Origin: an uncultured Clostridia bacterium | GTDB taxonomy: Bacteria > Bacillota > Clostridia > Christensenellales > UBA3700 | Assembly: GCA_945872615.1 (NCBI GenBank) | Contig: CAMBZZ010000002.1 | Location: 138,271 to 202,270, forward strand | Length of the DNA stretch: 64,000 nucleotides | Reading direction: 5' to 3' | Part shown: positions 43,140 to 51,818 of the stretch, piece after piece | Layout: each line of letters starts with the position of its first letter | How positions within the stretch are numbered: position 1 is the first letter of the stretch | Notes under the pieces: model-generated | Seen by the model: the letters and a program-made list of their open reading frames with translations, nothing else | Databases searched by the model: none | What the model was told of the DNA's origin: nothing | Made by a program: the position numbers and the translations under genes

Positions 43140-43191
43140 ACAGAAATACTAAAAAATATCGCGGATAATATCGTTTTTTTGTAATAAAGCG

Positions 43192-43220
43192 TTGACAGTC
43201 GTTGAGTGGAGTGATAATAT
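43192..43220 (+). promoter_or_regulatory. Promoter of the TetR-flavodoxin-ABC operon
   Basis: TTGACA (43192-43197), 17-nt spacer, TAATAT (43215-43220). Downstream are two AAGYGTTCT repeats within 43226-43252 and an imperfect palindrome AAAACAAGTGTTCT (about 43237-43250), placed where a TetR-type repressor would block transcription. Confidence 0.7.
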
Positions 43221-43269
43221 TAAAGCAAGCGTTCTAAAACAAGTGTTCTTAATAAAAAGTGAGGTAAAA

Positions 43270-43923
43270 ATGCCAAAGAAACCAAAGTTTACAAGACAAG
43301 AAATAATCGACGCGGCTTACGAAATAGTGAAAGAGCGAGGCATGGAAGATTTGGTCGCAAGGAGTTTGGCGAAAAAGTTAAATTCTGCGTGCAGTCCGAT
43401 ATTTACCTTGTTCGACAGTATGGAAGAGGTAAAGCAGGCAGTATATGAAAAGGCAAAGAAAATCTTTGTCGACGACCTCAAACAGAGCCTCGATTACTTC
43501 CCGATATTCAAAGAATTCGGGTTGAGATACGTAAAATTCGCTATGGAAAATCCTAACGTTTTTTCGACGTTGTTCGGAGCAAAAAGTAGTGTGGATTTCG
43601 AGGATTTGTTGGTTGATTTTGCCGACGTAGTAGAGCCGATTTTGGAAGGTATTCAAACAACTTTCGACTTGAATAGAGAGGAGAGCCTATATCTTTGCAA
43701 TCATATGATTATTACGGCAAACGGAATGGCAACGGCGTTTGCGGCGAGAAAAAATAAGTACGGCGAAGAAGAACTTGGCAAATACATGAGCGAAACATGT
43801 ATAGGATTGGTGCTTATCCTAAAGACCAAAGACAACAAGTTGGACGTAGACTTTGCTAAGCAAATGGCAAACTCGATAGACAAAATGCCTATCAAAAAAG
43901 ATGCTAAAGAAGGAGAGGCGTAA
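43270..43923 (+). CDS. TetR-family transcriptional regulator
   Basis: 217 residues. N-terminal HTH (about 10-55): TRQEIIDAAYEIVKERGMEDLVARSLAKKL. The C-terminal ligand domain has YVKFAMENPNVFSTLFGA, seen in TetR proteins of Clostridia often paired with flavodoxins. The ATG at 43270 has a GAGGTAAAA ribosome site; earlier in-frame starts would overlap the promoter. It heads a five-gene run and probably regulates it through the repeats in its leader. Confidence 0.9.
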   Translation: MPKKPKFTRQEIIDAAYEIVKERGMEDLVARSLAKKLNSACSPIFTLFDSMEEVKQAVYEKAKKIFVDDLKQSLDYFPIFKEFGLRYVKFAMENPNVFSTLFGAKSSVDFEDLLVDFADVVEPILEGIQTTFDLNREESLYLCNHMIITANGMATAFAARKNKYGEEELGKYMSETCIGLVLILKTKDNKLDVDFAKQMANSIDKMPIKKDAKEGEA

Positions 43924-43927
43924 TAAA

Positions 43928-44437
43928 ATGCAAGCGATAGTTTTTACTTCGAATACGGGACATACCCAAGAATATGCGCAAATGTTGGGGGTAGAGCTAG
44001 GGTTGCCTTGCTACGACTTAAAACAAGCCAAGAGTAATCTACCTTCGGGAGCGGAAATAGTTTATCTCGGGTGGATTATGGCGGGCAACGTGCAAGGACT
44101 AAAAAAGGCGTTGAGAAGATACGACGTCAAAGCGGTGTGCGCCGTCGGTATGAGTGGCAACTCCGACCAACTCAAAGAAATGTACGACAAGTATCGATTT
44201 TTGGAGGACACGCCGCTATTTTATCTGCAAGGTGGTCTAGAATATCAAAAGCTGAAAGGCGTGTATAAGTTTATGATTGGCACTATCAAAAACGTCATGG
44301 GCAAAAAGTTGGAAGCCAAAGAAGAAAAGAGTCAAGAAGAGCAAGAGATGCTCGAGCTTATCGTCAACGGTAAAAGCACGGTTAGTAAGGAAAAATTGAG
44401 CGAGGTGCTTGCTTATTTGAAGGAGAATGTGATATGA
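43928..44437 (+). CDS. Flavodoxin-domain protein
   Basis: 169 residues. The phosphate-binding loop TSNTGHTQEYA near the N-terminus is the FMN signature, followed by a YLGWIMAGNVQGLKKAL strand-helix and AVGMSGN. After residue 125 a Lys/Glu-rich helical extension replaces the usual ending. It may be an FMN electron carrier or flavoprotein of redox or stress response. Five nt after tetR; GGAGAGG ribosome site. Overlaps the next ATG by 4 nt. Confidence 0.82.
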   Translation: MQAIVFTSNTGHTQEYAQMLGVELGLPCYDLKQAKSNLPSGAEIVYLGWIMAGNVQGLKKALRRYDVKAVCAVGMSGNSDQLKEMYDKYRFLEDTPLFYLQGGLEYQKLKGVYKFMIGTIKNVMGKKLEAKEEKSQEEQEMLELIVNGKSTVSKEKLSEVLAYLKENVI

Positions 44438-45285
44438 AAAAGATTTTGATAATAGCGGCATTGGTCGTAACCCTTGCGTGCGTAGGGCTCTTGAGCGGTT
44501 GTCAAGTGCCGTCGGCGATAAGGTGTATGAATTATGCCGATGCGGATAAGTATCTTGTAGGCAATCAGCAATACGAGGGCGAGCTGACTAGTATTTTAGT
44601 AAATTGGTACGTGGGCGAAGTGAACTTCGTGCTAAGCGAGGATAATACGATTAGTATCGTTGAGGACAACGAGTTGGAAGATAAGCAAAAGGTGCATTCG
44701 TATTTTAGCGACGGGGTGCTGAGAGTTGAATTTTGGCAGTCGGGTTTGGCAGATAAGGTCAACTCCAAAGACAAAAAAGTCACTATTACCTATCCGAAAT
44801 GTGGGGATATTGAGTTGATGAGCACTTCAGCCAAAGTTACCGCCGACAAAATGTACGCCGACAACGTAAATATTATCATGACGAGCGGGTATTGTTCTAT
44901 AGGCGAGATAAACGCCAAGACATTTGACTTTATCTCCACTTCGGGCAGTATCGTGGTCAATAAAATGAATTGCACTGTCGTCGATATTGGCTCGACGTCG
45001 GGCGGTTGCGAACTTAATAAAGTTCAAGTCGATACACTTAACTATACGTCGACTTCGGGTAGTGCATACGTCGAGATAGATAGCGCAAAAGTTGTAAAAA
45101 TAGGCAGTACGAGCGGCAGCGTAAACTTGAAGTTGAACGTCGGCGCAACGATAAGTTTCTCTACGACTAGCGGGTCTTTTAGTTGTGAAAAAGAGCATAG
45201 CGACAAACTCGACAAAATGGTTGTTGGCGACGGTGAGACAATAATTGACGTAGGCACCACTAGCGGGTCGCTGAGAGTGAGGTAA
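44434..45285 (+). CDS. DUF4097-type beta-helix lipoprotein
   Basis: 283 residues with a signal peptide and lipobox LLSGC-Q (Cys about 23). From about residue 100 there are repeated short strands of the form V-x-I-x-S-T-S-G-S with repeated TSGS/TSGG turns, as in the DUF4097 (adhesin-like) beta-helix family. Members are often encoded with ABC exporters and small regulators in envelope-stress loci, as here. Overlaps the flavodoxin gene; GGAG ribosome site. Biochemical role unknown. Confidence 0.85.
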   Translation: MKKILIIAALVVTLACVGLLSGCQVPSAIRCMNYADADKYLVGNQQYEGELTSILVNWYVGEVNFVLSEDNTISIVEDNELEDKQKVHSYFSDGVLRVEFWQSGLADKVNSKDKKVTITYPKCGDIELMSTSAKVTADKMYADNVNIIMTSGYCSIGEINAKTFDFISTSGSIVVNKMNCTVVDIGSTSGGCELNKVQVDTLNYTSTSGSAYVEIDSAKVVKIGSTSGSVNLKLNVGATISFSTTSGSFSCEKEHSDKLDKMVVGDGETIIDVGTTSGSLRVR

Positions 45286-45287
45286 GT

Positions 45288-46196
45288 ATGGAAAATATTA
45301 TAGAAATCAAGCATCTTAAGAAGTATTTTAAGGACGTAAAAGCCGTGGACGACTTGACCTTTTGCGTCAAAAAGGGAGAACTGTTTTCCTTTTTGGGCGT
45401 CAACGGCGCGGGAAAGTCGACGACTATATCTATGATTTCGGGTACTTTACAAAAGGATAGCGGAGAGATAGTCATTGCGGGACACAATATCGAAAATGCC
45501 AAAAAGAGTATCTTAAGCGATATAGGAGTAGTGTTCCAAACTTCGGTGCTAGATACGAGCCTATCCGTCAAGGACAATTTGACTACCAAAGCGGCATTGT
45601 ACGGGCTTAGCAAAGAAGCAACGAAGAAGAGGATTGCCGAGCTTGCCAAGATATTGGAATTCGAGGATTTGCTGACAAGGACTGTGGGCAAACTGTCGGG
45701 CGGACAAAAGAGGAGAATAGACGTGGCGAGAGCGCTCATCAACGACCCTAAGATTTTGATACTTGACGAGCCAACTACGGGGCTTGACCCGCAGACCCGC
45801 AAGACGCTGTGGCAAGTAATAGACGAGTGCCGCAAAGAAAAGGGTATGACGGTTTTTTTGACCACTCACTATATGGAAGAAGCGGCTGAATCAGACTATA
45901 TCGTCATTTTGGACGCGGGAAAAATCGTAGCCGAAGGCACGCCTTTGGAACTCAAAAACACCTATACGGGCGACTTCGTGACGGTGTACGGCGTGCAAGA
46001 AGAAGACGTCAAAAAACTTGGGCTAAAGTACGAAAAAATCAAGGACGCCTATCGAATAAGCGTCAAAGATACGCAAGAAGCCAAAGAATTGATTGTAAGC
46101 AACGGCGATTTGTTCAACGACTTCGAGATAACCAAAGGCAAGATGGACGACGTGTTTCTTAACGTTACGGGCAAAAAATTGGTAGGAGGTAACTGA
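45288..46196 (+). CDS. ABC transporter ATP-binding protein
   Basis: 302 residues. Walker A GVNGAGKST (about 38-46), Q-loop VFQTS, signature LSGGQKRRIDVARAL, Walker B ILILDEPTTGLD and H-loop TTHYMEEA are intact. The C-terminal 80 residues form a small regulatory domain as in DrrA-type drug/lipid exporters. Partner of the permease 1 nt downstream. Confidence 0.95.
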   Translation: MENIIEIKHLKKYFKDVKAVDDLTFCVKKGELFSFLGVNGAGKSTTISMISGTLQKDSGEIVIAGHNIENAKKSILSDIGVVFQTSVLDTSLSVKDNLTTKAALYGLSKEATKKRIAELAKILEFEDLLTRTVGKLSGGQKRRIDVARALINDPKILILDEPTTGLDPQTRKTLWQVIDECRKEKGMTVFLTTHYMEEAAESDYIVILDAGKIVAEGTPLELKNTYTGDFVTVYGVQEEDVKKLGLKYEKIKDAYRISVKDTQEAKELIVSNGDLFNDFEITKGKMDDVFLNVTGKKLVGGN

Positions 46197-46197
46197 T

Positions 46198-47097
46198 ATG
46201 AGAGAATTGTTGATGCTGACAAAACGCAACGTAAAACTCTTTTTTAAGGACAAAGGAATGTTTCTGTCGTCGTTGATTACGCCAATTATTTTGCTCGTGC
46301 TATATATGACCTTTTTGGCTAAAATCTACAAGGACACCTTCGTGGCGTCGATGCCCGACGGATTTGTCTTGGAGCAAGGCATAATCAACGGAACGGTGGG
46401 CGGACAATTACTCTCTTCGCTCATTGCCGTGTCATGCGTGACGGTGGCTTTTTGCTCCAACCTAATTATGGTGCAAGACAAGGTGAGCGGAGTAAAAAGA
46501 GACCTCATGGTGTCGCCTATCGAATCGTATAAGGTGGCTATCGCCTACTATCTGGGCACTTTGCTCAATACCATGATAGTGTGCCTATTCGCACTCGTTG
46601 CAGGTTGTATCTATTTGGTTGCGGTTGGCGGTTGGTATCTATCGGCAGTCGACGTGTTGTTGTTGGTAGTGGACGTGTTTTTGTTGACGATGTTCGGCAC
46701 GGCGCTCTCGTCGATAGTCAACACCTTTTTGACTACCCAAGGTCAAATGTCCGCCGTGGGTACGATAGTGTCGGCAGGGTACGGCTTTATCTGCGGTGCG
46801 TATATGCCTATATCCAACTTTGGCGAAGGATTGCAAAAGGCGTTGTCGCTACTTCCCGGTACGTACGGCACGTCGCTGGTCAAAAATCATACATTGAGAG
46901 GCGTGTTCGAAGAAATGCAAAATAGCGGAGTACCGAGCCAAGTCGTAGACGGTATCAAGGGCAGTATAGATTGCTCCTTCGAGTTTTTCGGTCGCGACGT
47001 ATCTATCACCGCTATGTATCTCGTGATGATAATATCCGTCCTCGTGTTGGTAGGAATCTACGTGCTAATCAACGTGTTGAGAAAGAACAAGATTTGA
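46198..47097 (+). CDS. ABC-2 type transporter permease
   Basis: 299 residues with six membrane helices and the ABC-2 membrane pattern; LLMLTKRNVKLFFKDKGMFLSSLITPIILL at the N-terminus and YGFICGAYMPISNFGEGLQKAL in the second half match DrrB-like exporters. With the ATPase it should form a dimeric exporter for a lipid, drug or peptide. Last gene before a terminator; TAGGAGGTA ribosome site. Confidence 0.93.
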   Translation: MRELLMLTKRNVKLFFKDKGMFLSSLITPIILLVLYMTFLAKIYKDTFVASMPDGFVLEQGIINGTVGGQLLSSLIAVSCVTVAFCSNLIMVQDKVSGVKRDLMVSPIESYKVAIAYYLGTLLNTMIVCLFALVAGCIYLVAVGGWYLSAVDVLLLVVDVFLLTMFGTALSSIVNTFLTTQGQMSAVGTIVSAGYGFICGAYMPISNFGEGLQKALSLLPGTYGTSLVKNHTLRGVFEEMQNSGVPSQVVDGIKGSIDCSFEFFGRDVSITAMYLVMIISVLVLVGIYVLINVLRKNKI

Positions 47098-47104
47098 TAA
47101 AAAT

Positions 47105-47132
47105 TCCACCCATATCGGGTGGACTTTTTTGA
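47105..47132 (+). terminator. Terminator of the ABC operon
   Basis: TCCACCC-ATATC-GGGTGGA followed by CTTTTTTG. Confidence 0.85.
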
Positions 47133-47163
47133 TTATCAGAAACTTATTGTCTATATTGAAAAA

Positions 47164-47406
47164 TTACATATATTCTAAATCTTCTCTCTTGAATACGTCG
47201 TTATCCAAAAACTCTAACGGCGACATTTGAAATCCGTCCGCGACTTGATAAATAATAGCAAGAGTAGGGCATTTGGTGTTGCCTTTGATTATATTGACTA
47301 TAGTAGACCTTGCAATGCAATTATCCTTTAGAAATCTGTGCAAGGATACGTTCTTTTCTTTTAATAATTGTTGAAATCTAATTGTAAATGCTTCACCTAA
47401 AGTCAT
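47164..47406 (-). CDS. Small XRE-family regulator (downstream paralogue)
   Basis: 80 residues: HTH around residues 22-46 (LHRFLKDNCIARSTIVNIIKG) and an acidic, Phe/Asp-rich tail FLDNDVFKREDLEYM. It shares its overall plan with the gene just upstream (FxxRxxxLLKEK at residues 8-18, ending in an FDxxxF/LD tail), so the two are tandem paralogues. AT-rich codon use relative to neighbours. Ribosome site not obvious. Confidence 0.82.
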   Translation of the reverse strand: MTLGEAFTIRFQQLLKEKNVSLHRFLKDNCIARSTIVNIIKGNTKCPTLAIIYQVADGFQMSPLEFLDNDVFKREDLEYM

Positions 47407-47432
47407 AGTACGCCAATGGGTATTCGTAATAA

Positions 47433-47678
47433 TTAGTCGTCAATATCTAAATCGTTGAAGTCAAAATATTTGCTATCAAAAAATTCCGCCATCGTCATAC
47501 CGAGCGCACGAATTATGAGAGCCATATTTTTGAAGTTGGGCGTCTGGTACTTGCAGTTGAGAATATCCGTCATCGTGCTATGATACAAACCCGTCTCTTG
47601 CGCCAACTTATATTGTGTCATCTTCTTTTCCTTTAGAAGTTCTCTAACCCTTAGCGAAAATGCTTTGTTCAATTTCAT
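47433..47678 (-). CDS. Small XRE-family regulator (upstream paralogue)
   Basis: 81 residues: FSLRVRELLKEKKMTQYKLAQETGLYHSTMTDIL holds a standard HTH (about residues 20-43), then a short helical end with FFDSKYFDFNDLDIDD. No effector domain. Transcribed toward the second paralogue (27-bp gap) and divergently from the SLOG gene. AGGAG ribosome site. An inverted repeat lies 15 bp before its start, suggesting autoregulation. Confidence 0.86.
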   Translation of the reverse strand: MKLNKAFSLRVRELLKEKKMTQYKLAQETGLYHSTMTDILNCKYQTPNFKNMALIIRALGMTMAEFFDSKYFDFNDLDIDD

Positions 47679-47692
47679 AACGCTTCTCCTAT

Positions 47693-47708
47693 TATAGTTT
47701 TCACTATA
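47693..47708. promoter_or_regulatory. Candidate operator of the XRE/SLOG module
   Basis: TATAGTTTTCACTATA, inverted repeat TATAGT/ACTATA with a 4-nt centre, in the shared upstream region. It overlaps the likely minus-strand -10 (TATAAT at 47696-47691). Confidence 0.5.
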
Positions 47709-47764
47709 TTTAGAGTTTACCCGTCATATACAGTTTAACTATTTAAGGAAAAACGGGTATTTTG

Positions 47765-47792
47765 TTGATTTTTTAGAAAAAACTATTATAAT
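47765..47792 (+). promoter_or_regulatory. Promoter of the SLOG gene
   Basis: TTGATT (47765-47770), 16-nt spacer, TATAAT (47787-47792); start expected near 47799, giving a 26-nt leader. Confidence 0.65.
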
Positions 47793-47824
47793 ATTTATGG
47801 AAAACCCGAATATTGGAAGAGCAT

Positions 47825-48376
47825 ATGAGTTTTGATGAAAGAAAACGAATGGCATGTTCATTTTTTGGTCATAGAAAAATTGAGTTGTCGGTAGAACTTG
47901 AGCAAAAGGTACAAGGTGTTGTTGAAGATTTGATTGTCAATCACAACGTATCTACGTTTTTGTTTGGTAGTCGAAGTGAGTTCGATAGTATTTGTTTGTC
48001 CGTTGTTACTAATCTAAAAGAAAAATATCCATATATAAAAAGAGTTGCTTATACTTGTAAGAATGAGACTTGTATTTTAGAAAGCAAAAAACAAAAAATT
48101 GAAGAGAACTATTCTCACTTGCTCAAGAGAGAAGTGAGCCTAGTCAGTGTAGAAGAAGAATTGGAACACAAAACAAAATATACGGCGGGTAGAGCAAGTT
48201 ATATTGAAAGAAATCAAGCAATGATAAACGACAGCGACTACTGCGTATTCTATTATAATGAAAACTATCAACCGCAAATGCGAAAACGCTCAGGACGTAG
48301 TGTTGTATATACTATCAACCTAAAAGCGGTACTAAACTTGCGTATTATTATGCAAAACAAAAGAAGAAAACCTTGA
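47825..48376 (+). CDS. SLOG-family (DUF1273/YpsA-like) protein
   Basis: 183 residues. Starts CSFFGHRKIELS (residues 11-22), then FLFGSRSEFDSI (about 45-56), YPYIKRVAYTC and YIERNQAMINDSDYCVFYY. These correspond to the strand-loop pattern of SLOG Rossmann proteins, which bind nucleotide-derived ligands and sometimes sit in defence or signalling loci. The ATG at 47825 has GGAAGAG upstream; a TTG four codons earlier is possible. AT-rich like the two XRE genes opposite. Ligand and role unknown. Confidence 0.75.
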   Translation: MSFDERKRMACSFFGHRKIELSVELEQKVQGVVEDLIVNHNVSTFLFGSRSEFDSICLSVVTNLKEKYPYIKRVAYTCKNETCILESKKQKIEENYSHLLKREVSLVSVEEELEHKTKYTAGRASYIERNQAMINDSDYCVFYYNENYQPQMRKRSGRSVVYTINLKAVLNLRIIMQNKRRKP

Positions 48377-48527
48377 TAAACGTGTTGGATATAGAAATAC
48401 ATTGAGAATAATAAGTCGAAATGTAAGGGCGGTGGAAACTGCCTTTAATTTATTTTGCAAAAATTCTCGACTTTTTTGGGATAAAAATGCAAGAAAAATT
48501 GATGAATATGGTATAGAGAAGAAAAAT

Positions 48528-48561
48528 AAAAACCGCCTAAACGTAGTGTTTAAGCGGCTTT
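48528..48561 (-). terminator. Terminator of the tRNA cluster
   Basis: On the minus strand AGCCGCTTAAACAC-TAC-GTTTAGGCGGTTTTT, a strong stem with T run after the last tRNA. The stretch 48377-48527 shows no supported feature. Confidence 0.85.
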
Positions 48562-48565
48562 TGCT

Positions 48566-48641
48566 TGGTGCACCTTCAGAGACTCGAACTCTGGACCCAA
48601 TGATTAAGAGTCATTTGCTCTACCAACTGAGCTAAAGGTGC
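48566..48641 (-). tRNA. tRNA-Lys (anticodon CTT)
   Basis: Acceptor GCACCTT with 3' AAGGTGC, anticodon loop CTCTTAA, T loop TTCGAGT, encoded CCA. Last of nine tRNAs read from the minus strand. Confidence 0.95.
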
Positions 48642-48644
48642 ATA

Positions 48645-48720
<76 letters not shown>

Positions 48721-48797
48721 ATATTGAGTTGATAATGTAAGTATATATGTCTGCGACTACAATGTCAAGTATTTGAAATGTTGTCGCAGTAACTGCG

Positions 48798-48881
48798 TGG
48801 TGCGGATGAAGAGACTTGAACTCCCACGTCGTTGACACTAGATCCTAAGTCTAGCGCGTCTGCCAATTCCGCCACACCCGC
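48798..48881 (-). tRNA. tRNA-Leu (anticodon TAG)
   Basis: Long variable arm (TGTCAACGACGT), acceptor GCGGGTG paired with CATCCGC, anticodon loop CTTAGGA, encoded CCA. Confidence 0.95.
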
Positions 48882-48894
48882 ATGAACGCAGCGT

Positions 48895-48970
48895 TGGTGA
48901 TCCATCCGAGATTCGAACTCGGGACACCATGATTAAAAGTCATGTGCTCTACCGACTGAGCTAATGGATC
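48895..48970 (-). tRNA. tRNA-Lys (anticodon TTT)
   Basis: Acceptor GATCCAT/ATGGATC, anticodon loop CTTTTAA, T loop TTCGAAT, encoded CCA. Confidence 0.95.
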
Positions 48971-48997
48971 GTATTAAGTTGAGGAAAGTGCGCTAAA

Positions 48998-49073
48998 TGG
49001 CTGGGGTGGAAGGATTTGAACCCTCAAGTGCTGGAGTCAGAGTCCAGTGCCTTAACCATTTGGCGACACCCCA
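48998..49073 (-). tRNA. tRNA-Gln (anticodon CTG)
   Basis: Acceptor TGGGGTG/CACCCCA, anticodon loop CTCTGAC, T loop TTCAAAT, encoded CCA. Confidence 0.95.
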
Positions 49074-49076
49074 ATG

Positions 49077-49151
49077 TGGCAGGGGTAGCAGGATTTGAAC
49101 CTACGAATACCAGAGTCAAAGTCTGGTGCCTTACCGCTTGGCGATACCCCT
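49077..49151 (-). tRNA. tRNA-Gln (anticodon TTG)
   Basis: Acceptor AGGGGTA/TACCCCT, anticodon loop CTTTGAC, T loop TTCAAAT, encoded CCA. Confidence 0.95.
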
Positions 49152-49160
49152 ATGCATAAA

Positions 49161-49238
49161 TGGGGTGAGTAAAGGGAGTCGAACCCTTGGCCTCAAGAGC
49201 CACAATCTTGCGCTCTAGCCAACTGAGCTATACCCACC
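49161..49238 (-). tRNA. tRNA-His (anticodon GTG)
   Basis: Acceptor GTGGGTA paired with TACTCAC, an extra encoded G before position 1, anticodon loop TTGTGGC, encoded CCA. Confidence 0.95.
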
Positions 49239-49245
49239 ATATTTA

Positions 49246-49322
<77 letters not shown>

Positions 49323-49332
49323 ATACTCATAA

Positions 49333-49406
49333 TGGAGCGGGTGATGGGAATCGGACCCACGCGACCAGCTTGGAAGGCTGGGATTCTACCATTGAACTAC
49401 ACCCGC
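49333..49406 (-). tRNA. tRNA-Gly (anticodon TCC)
   Basis: Acceptor GCGGGTG/CACCCGC, anticodon loop CTTCCAA, encoded CCA. First tRNA of the cluster. Confidence 0.95.
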
Positions 49407-49429
49407 ATATTAAATCTCAATGCTTAGCA

Positions 49430-49459
49430 ATTTTAACACACCCACCCAAGTTATGTCAA
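49430..49459 (-). promoter_or_regulatory. Promoter of the tRNA cluster
   Basis: On the minus strand TTGACA (49459-49454), 18-nt spacer, TAAAAT (49435-49430). Confidence 0.75.
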
Positions 49460-49531
49460 GAAAAATATAATGGGTTTTTCAATTTTTATTTTTTCTCGAC
49501 ATAGGTCTTGGATTGTGTGGATTATTTTTGA

Positions 49532-51349
49532 TTATTGTTTGTTTTTGGCTGCGATTTTGGCTCTAAGCTCTTTGCTGAGGATAGTCTTACGCAGTCTGAT
49601 TGACTTTGGCGTGACCTCGACGAGTTCGTCGTCGGCGATAAACTCGAGACATTGCTCCAAAGACATCACCGTAGGGGTGATGAGTTTGAGGGCTTCGTCT
49701 GCGCCGCTCGCACGGTTGTTGGTGAGTTGTTTCTTTTTGCACACGTTGACAACGAGGTCGTCTTCACGCGAGTTGACGCCTACTACTTGACCGCCGTAGA
49801 CTGCCACGCCCGCGCCCAAGAATAGGGTAGAGCGTTCTTGCGCGTTGAACAAGCCGTATGCCGTAGTAGTGCCGTCCTCGAAGGCAACTACCGAGCCGCG
49901 ATTGCGCTCTATAATCGTGCCTTTGTAAGGCTCGTAGCCGTCTAGAGTGTGATTCATTACGCCGAAGCCTCTGGTGTCGGTGAGCATCTCGTTGCGATAG
50001 CCGATAAGTCCGCGGGACGGAATTTTGAACTCGAGTTTCGTACCGCCACGCTCGTCGGGGGTCATGTTGACGAGTTCGCCCTTGCGCGCGCCGATTTTGT
50101 TCATAACCACGCCCACGTAGTCGTCGGGCACTTCCACCACGAGATTTTCTACAGGCTCGCATCTCACGCCGTCTATATCCTTGAAGATAACCTTTGGACG
50201 TGATACTTGGAATTCGTATCCTTCACGGCGCATATTTTCGATGAGAATAGATAGGTGCAATTCCCCTCTGCCGTATACCTTGAAGCAGTCGGCACTATCC
50301 GTCTCTTCCACTCTCATACTCACGTTGGTCATCACCTCTTTGAATAGCCTTGCTCTAAGGTGACGGCTGGTGACGTACTTGCCTTCTTTGCCGGCAAAAG
50401 GCGAGTCGTTGACCATAAACATCATGGAAAGGGTAGGCTCGTCAATATTGACGAAAGGCAGTTGTTCTATCTTTTCGCTGTCGCAAATAGTTTCGCCGAT
50501 GTTGAGTTGTTCGATACCGCTGACGGCAACTATGTCGCCCACTTGTCCCGACTCGCACTCGCGTCTCTTGAGCCCTTCGAACTGGTAGAGTTTGACGACC
50601 TTGGCGTTGTAGTGACTGCCGTCGTTGTGAATGACGGCAACGTTGCTACCCGTGTGAATGTTGCCTCTTACCACTCTGCCTATGCCTATTCTGCCGATAT
50701 ATTCGTCGTAGTCGATATTGCACACTATCATCTGCAAGCCGTCGTCGACCTCTCCCGTAGGGGCAGGGATTTCGCTGAGTATCATATCGAGCAAAGGTTT
50801 CATATCCGTGCCTTGCTCGCCAAGAGTAGTGGTTGCCCAGCCTTGTTTGCCCGAAGCAAACACCGTCTTGAAGTCTATTTGTTCGTCGTTGGCACCCAAT
50901 TCGATAAATAGGTCGAGCACTTGGTCAATGACTTGTTCCGGGTCTCCGCCACGGTCAACTTTGTTGATGACTACGATAGGTTTTTTGCCAAGTCCCAGAG
51001 CCTTTTTGAGTACGTAGCGCGTCTGTGGCATGCAACCTTCTACCGCGTCTACGAGCAACAAAACGCCGTCCACCATAGATAGTATGCGCTCAACCTCACC
51101 GCCGAGGTCGGCGTGTCCCGGGGTGTCTATGATATTGATTTTGACTCCGTTGTAGAAGACGGCGGTGTTTTTGGCAAGAATGGTGATACCTCTCTCTCTT
51201 TCTATATCTCCGCTGTCCATAACTCTCTCTACCACGGCTTCGCCCGTGCGGAATACGTGGTTTTGTCTAAGCAACTGGTCGACCAAAGTGGTTTTGCCGT
51301 GGTCGACGTGCGCGATAATTGCTATATTTCTTACGTCTTTTCTAATCAT
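49532..51349 (-). CDS. typA: Translational GTPase TypA/BipA
   Basis: 605-residue ribosome-binding GTPase with G1 [10 protein letters not shown] (residues 13-22), G2 ERGITI, G3 [11 protein letters not shown]4 NKVD, EF-G-like domains II, III and V, and the BipA-specific C-terminal domain ending in [17 protein letters not shown]. It assists ribosome assembly and stress or low-temperature growth. Last gene of a four-gene minus-strand operon, 10 nt after yfcE; AAGGACAAAT ribosome site. Confidence 0.97.
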   Translation of the reverse strand: MIRKDVRNIAIIAHVDHGKTTLVDQLLRQNHVFRTGEAVVERVMDSGDIERERGITILAKNTAVFYNGVKINIIDTPGHADLGGEVERILSMVDGVLLLVDAVEGCMPQTRYVLKKALGLGKKPIVVINKVDRGGDPEQVIDQVLDLFIELGANDEQIDFKTVFASGKQGWATTTLGEQGTDMKPLLDMILSEIPAPTGEVDDGLQMIVCNIDYDEYIGRIGIGRVVRGNIHTGSNVAVIHNDGSHYNAKVVKLYQFEGLKRRECESGQVGDIVAVSGIEQLNIGETICDSEKIEQLPFVNIDEPTLSMMFMVNDSPFAGKEGKYVTSRHLRARLFKEVMTNVSMRVEETDSADCFKVYGRGELHLSILIENMRREGYEFQVSRPKVIFKDIDGVRCEPVENLVVEVPDDYVGVVMNKIGARKGELVNMTPDERGGTKLEFKIPSRGLIGYRNEMLTDTRGFGVMNHTLDGYEPYKGTIIERNRGSVVAFEDGTTTAYGLFNAQERSTLFLGAGVAVYGGQVVGVNSREDDLVVNVCKKKQLTNNRASGADEALKLITPTVMSLEQCLEFIADDELVEVTPKSIRLRKTILSKELRAKIAAKNKQ

Positions 51350-51359
51350 ATATTTGTCC

Positions 51360-51818
51360 TTAAAGTGTTACGATTTTGCTAAATAATCTATCGCCTTGCA
51401 CGGTAACGTAGCAATACGTTCTGCCGTAACTCAGCGACCCGGGGTTGATGAGTGTAACGCCCTCGTCTACGTCTATTTGTGCACGGTGAGTATGTCCGTA
51501 CAAGCCCGCGTTTACACCTTCGATTAGACATTCGGTATGTAAATCTACCGTGTCGGACTTGACCTTGTAGCAATGTCCGTGCGTGAGCAAAAATTTAACT
51601 TCTTCCACTTGAACTATCCTTTGCAAGGGTAGGTCGGAGTGGTCACAGTTGCCTTTGACGGCGACAACCTTGTCGCCAAAAGCTTGTCTTAGCATCTCCA
51701 CGTCACTACTGCCGTCACCCAAGTGAAATATAAAATGACACTCTTGCAACACGTCGAAAAACTCGTCGGTAGGGCGCAAGATATTGTGCGTGTCGGACAT
51801 TACGACGATAGTCTTCAT
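51360..51818 (-). CDS. YfcE/MJ0936-type metallophosphoesterase
   Basis: 152 residues of the calcineurin-like fold: SDTHN (residues 8-12), HLGDGSSD, VKGNCDHSD, LTHGHCYKV and YGHTHRAQID give the full metal-binding set. The usual activity is a phosphodiesterase on unknown substrates. The start at 51818 (MKTIVVMSDTHN) overlaps the rdgB stop as ATGA; a longer frame upstream is an extension through rdgB. Also called YsnB when next to rdgB in Bacillota. Confidence 0.93.
   Translation of the reverse strand: MKTIVVMSDTHNILRPTDEFFDVLQECHFIFHLGDGSSDVEMLRQAFGDKVVAVKGNCDHSDLPLQRIVQVEEVKFLLTHGHCYKVKSDTVDLHTECLIEGVNAGLYGHTHRAQIDVDEGVTLINPGSLSYGRTYCYVTVQGDRLFSKIVTL

Noticed and set aside
47798-47836. 12-codon frame ATGGAAAACCCG ahead of the SLOG gene as a leader peptide
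   Set aside because: The predicted transcription start lies on or after its first base, there is no ribosome site, and nothing marks it as regulatory.
48402-48635. 77-codon frame running into tRNA-Lys
   Set aside because: Its end is the antisense of a tRNA gene and terminator; its start has no ribosome site.
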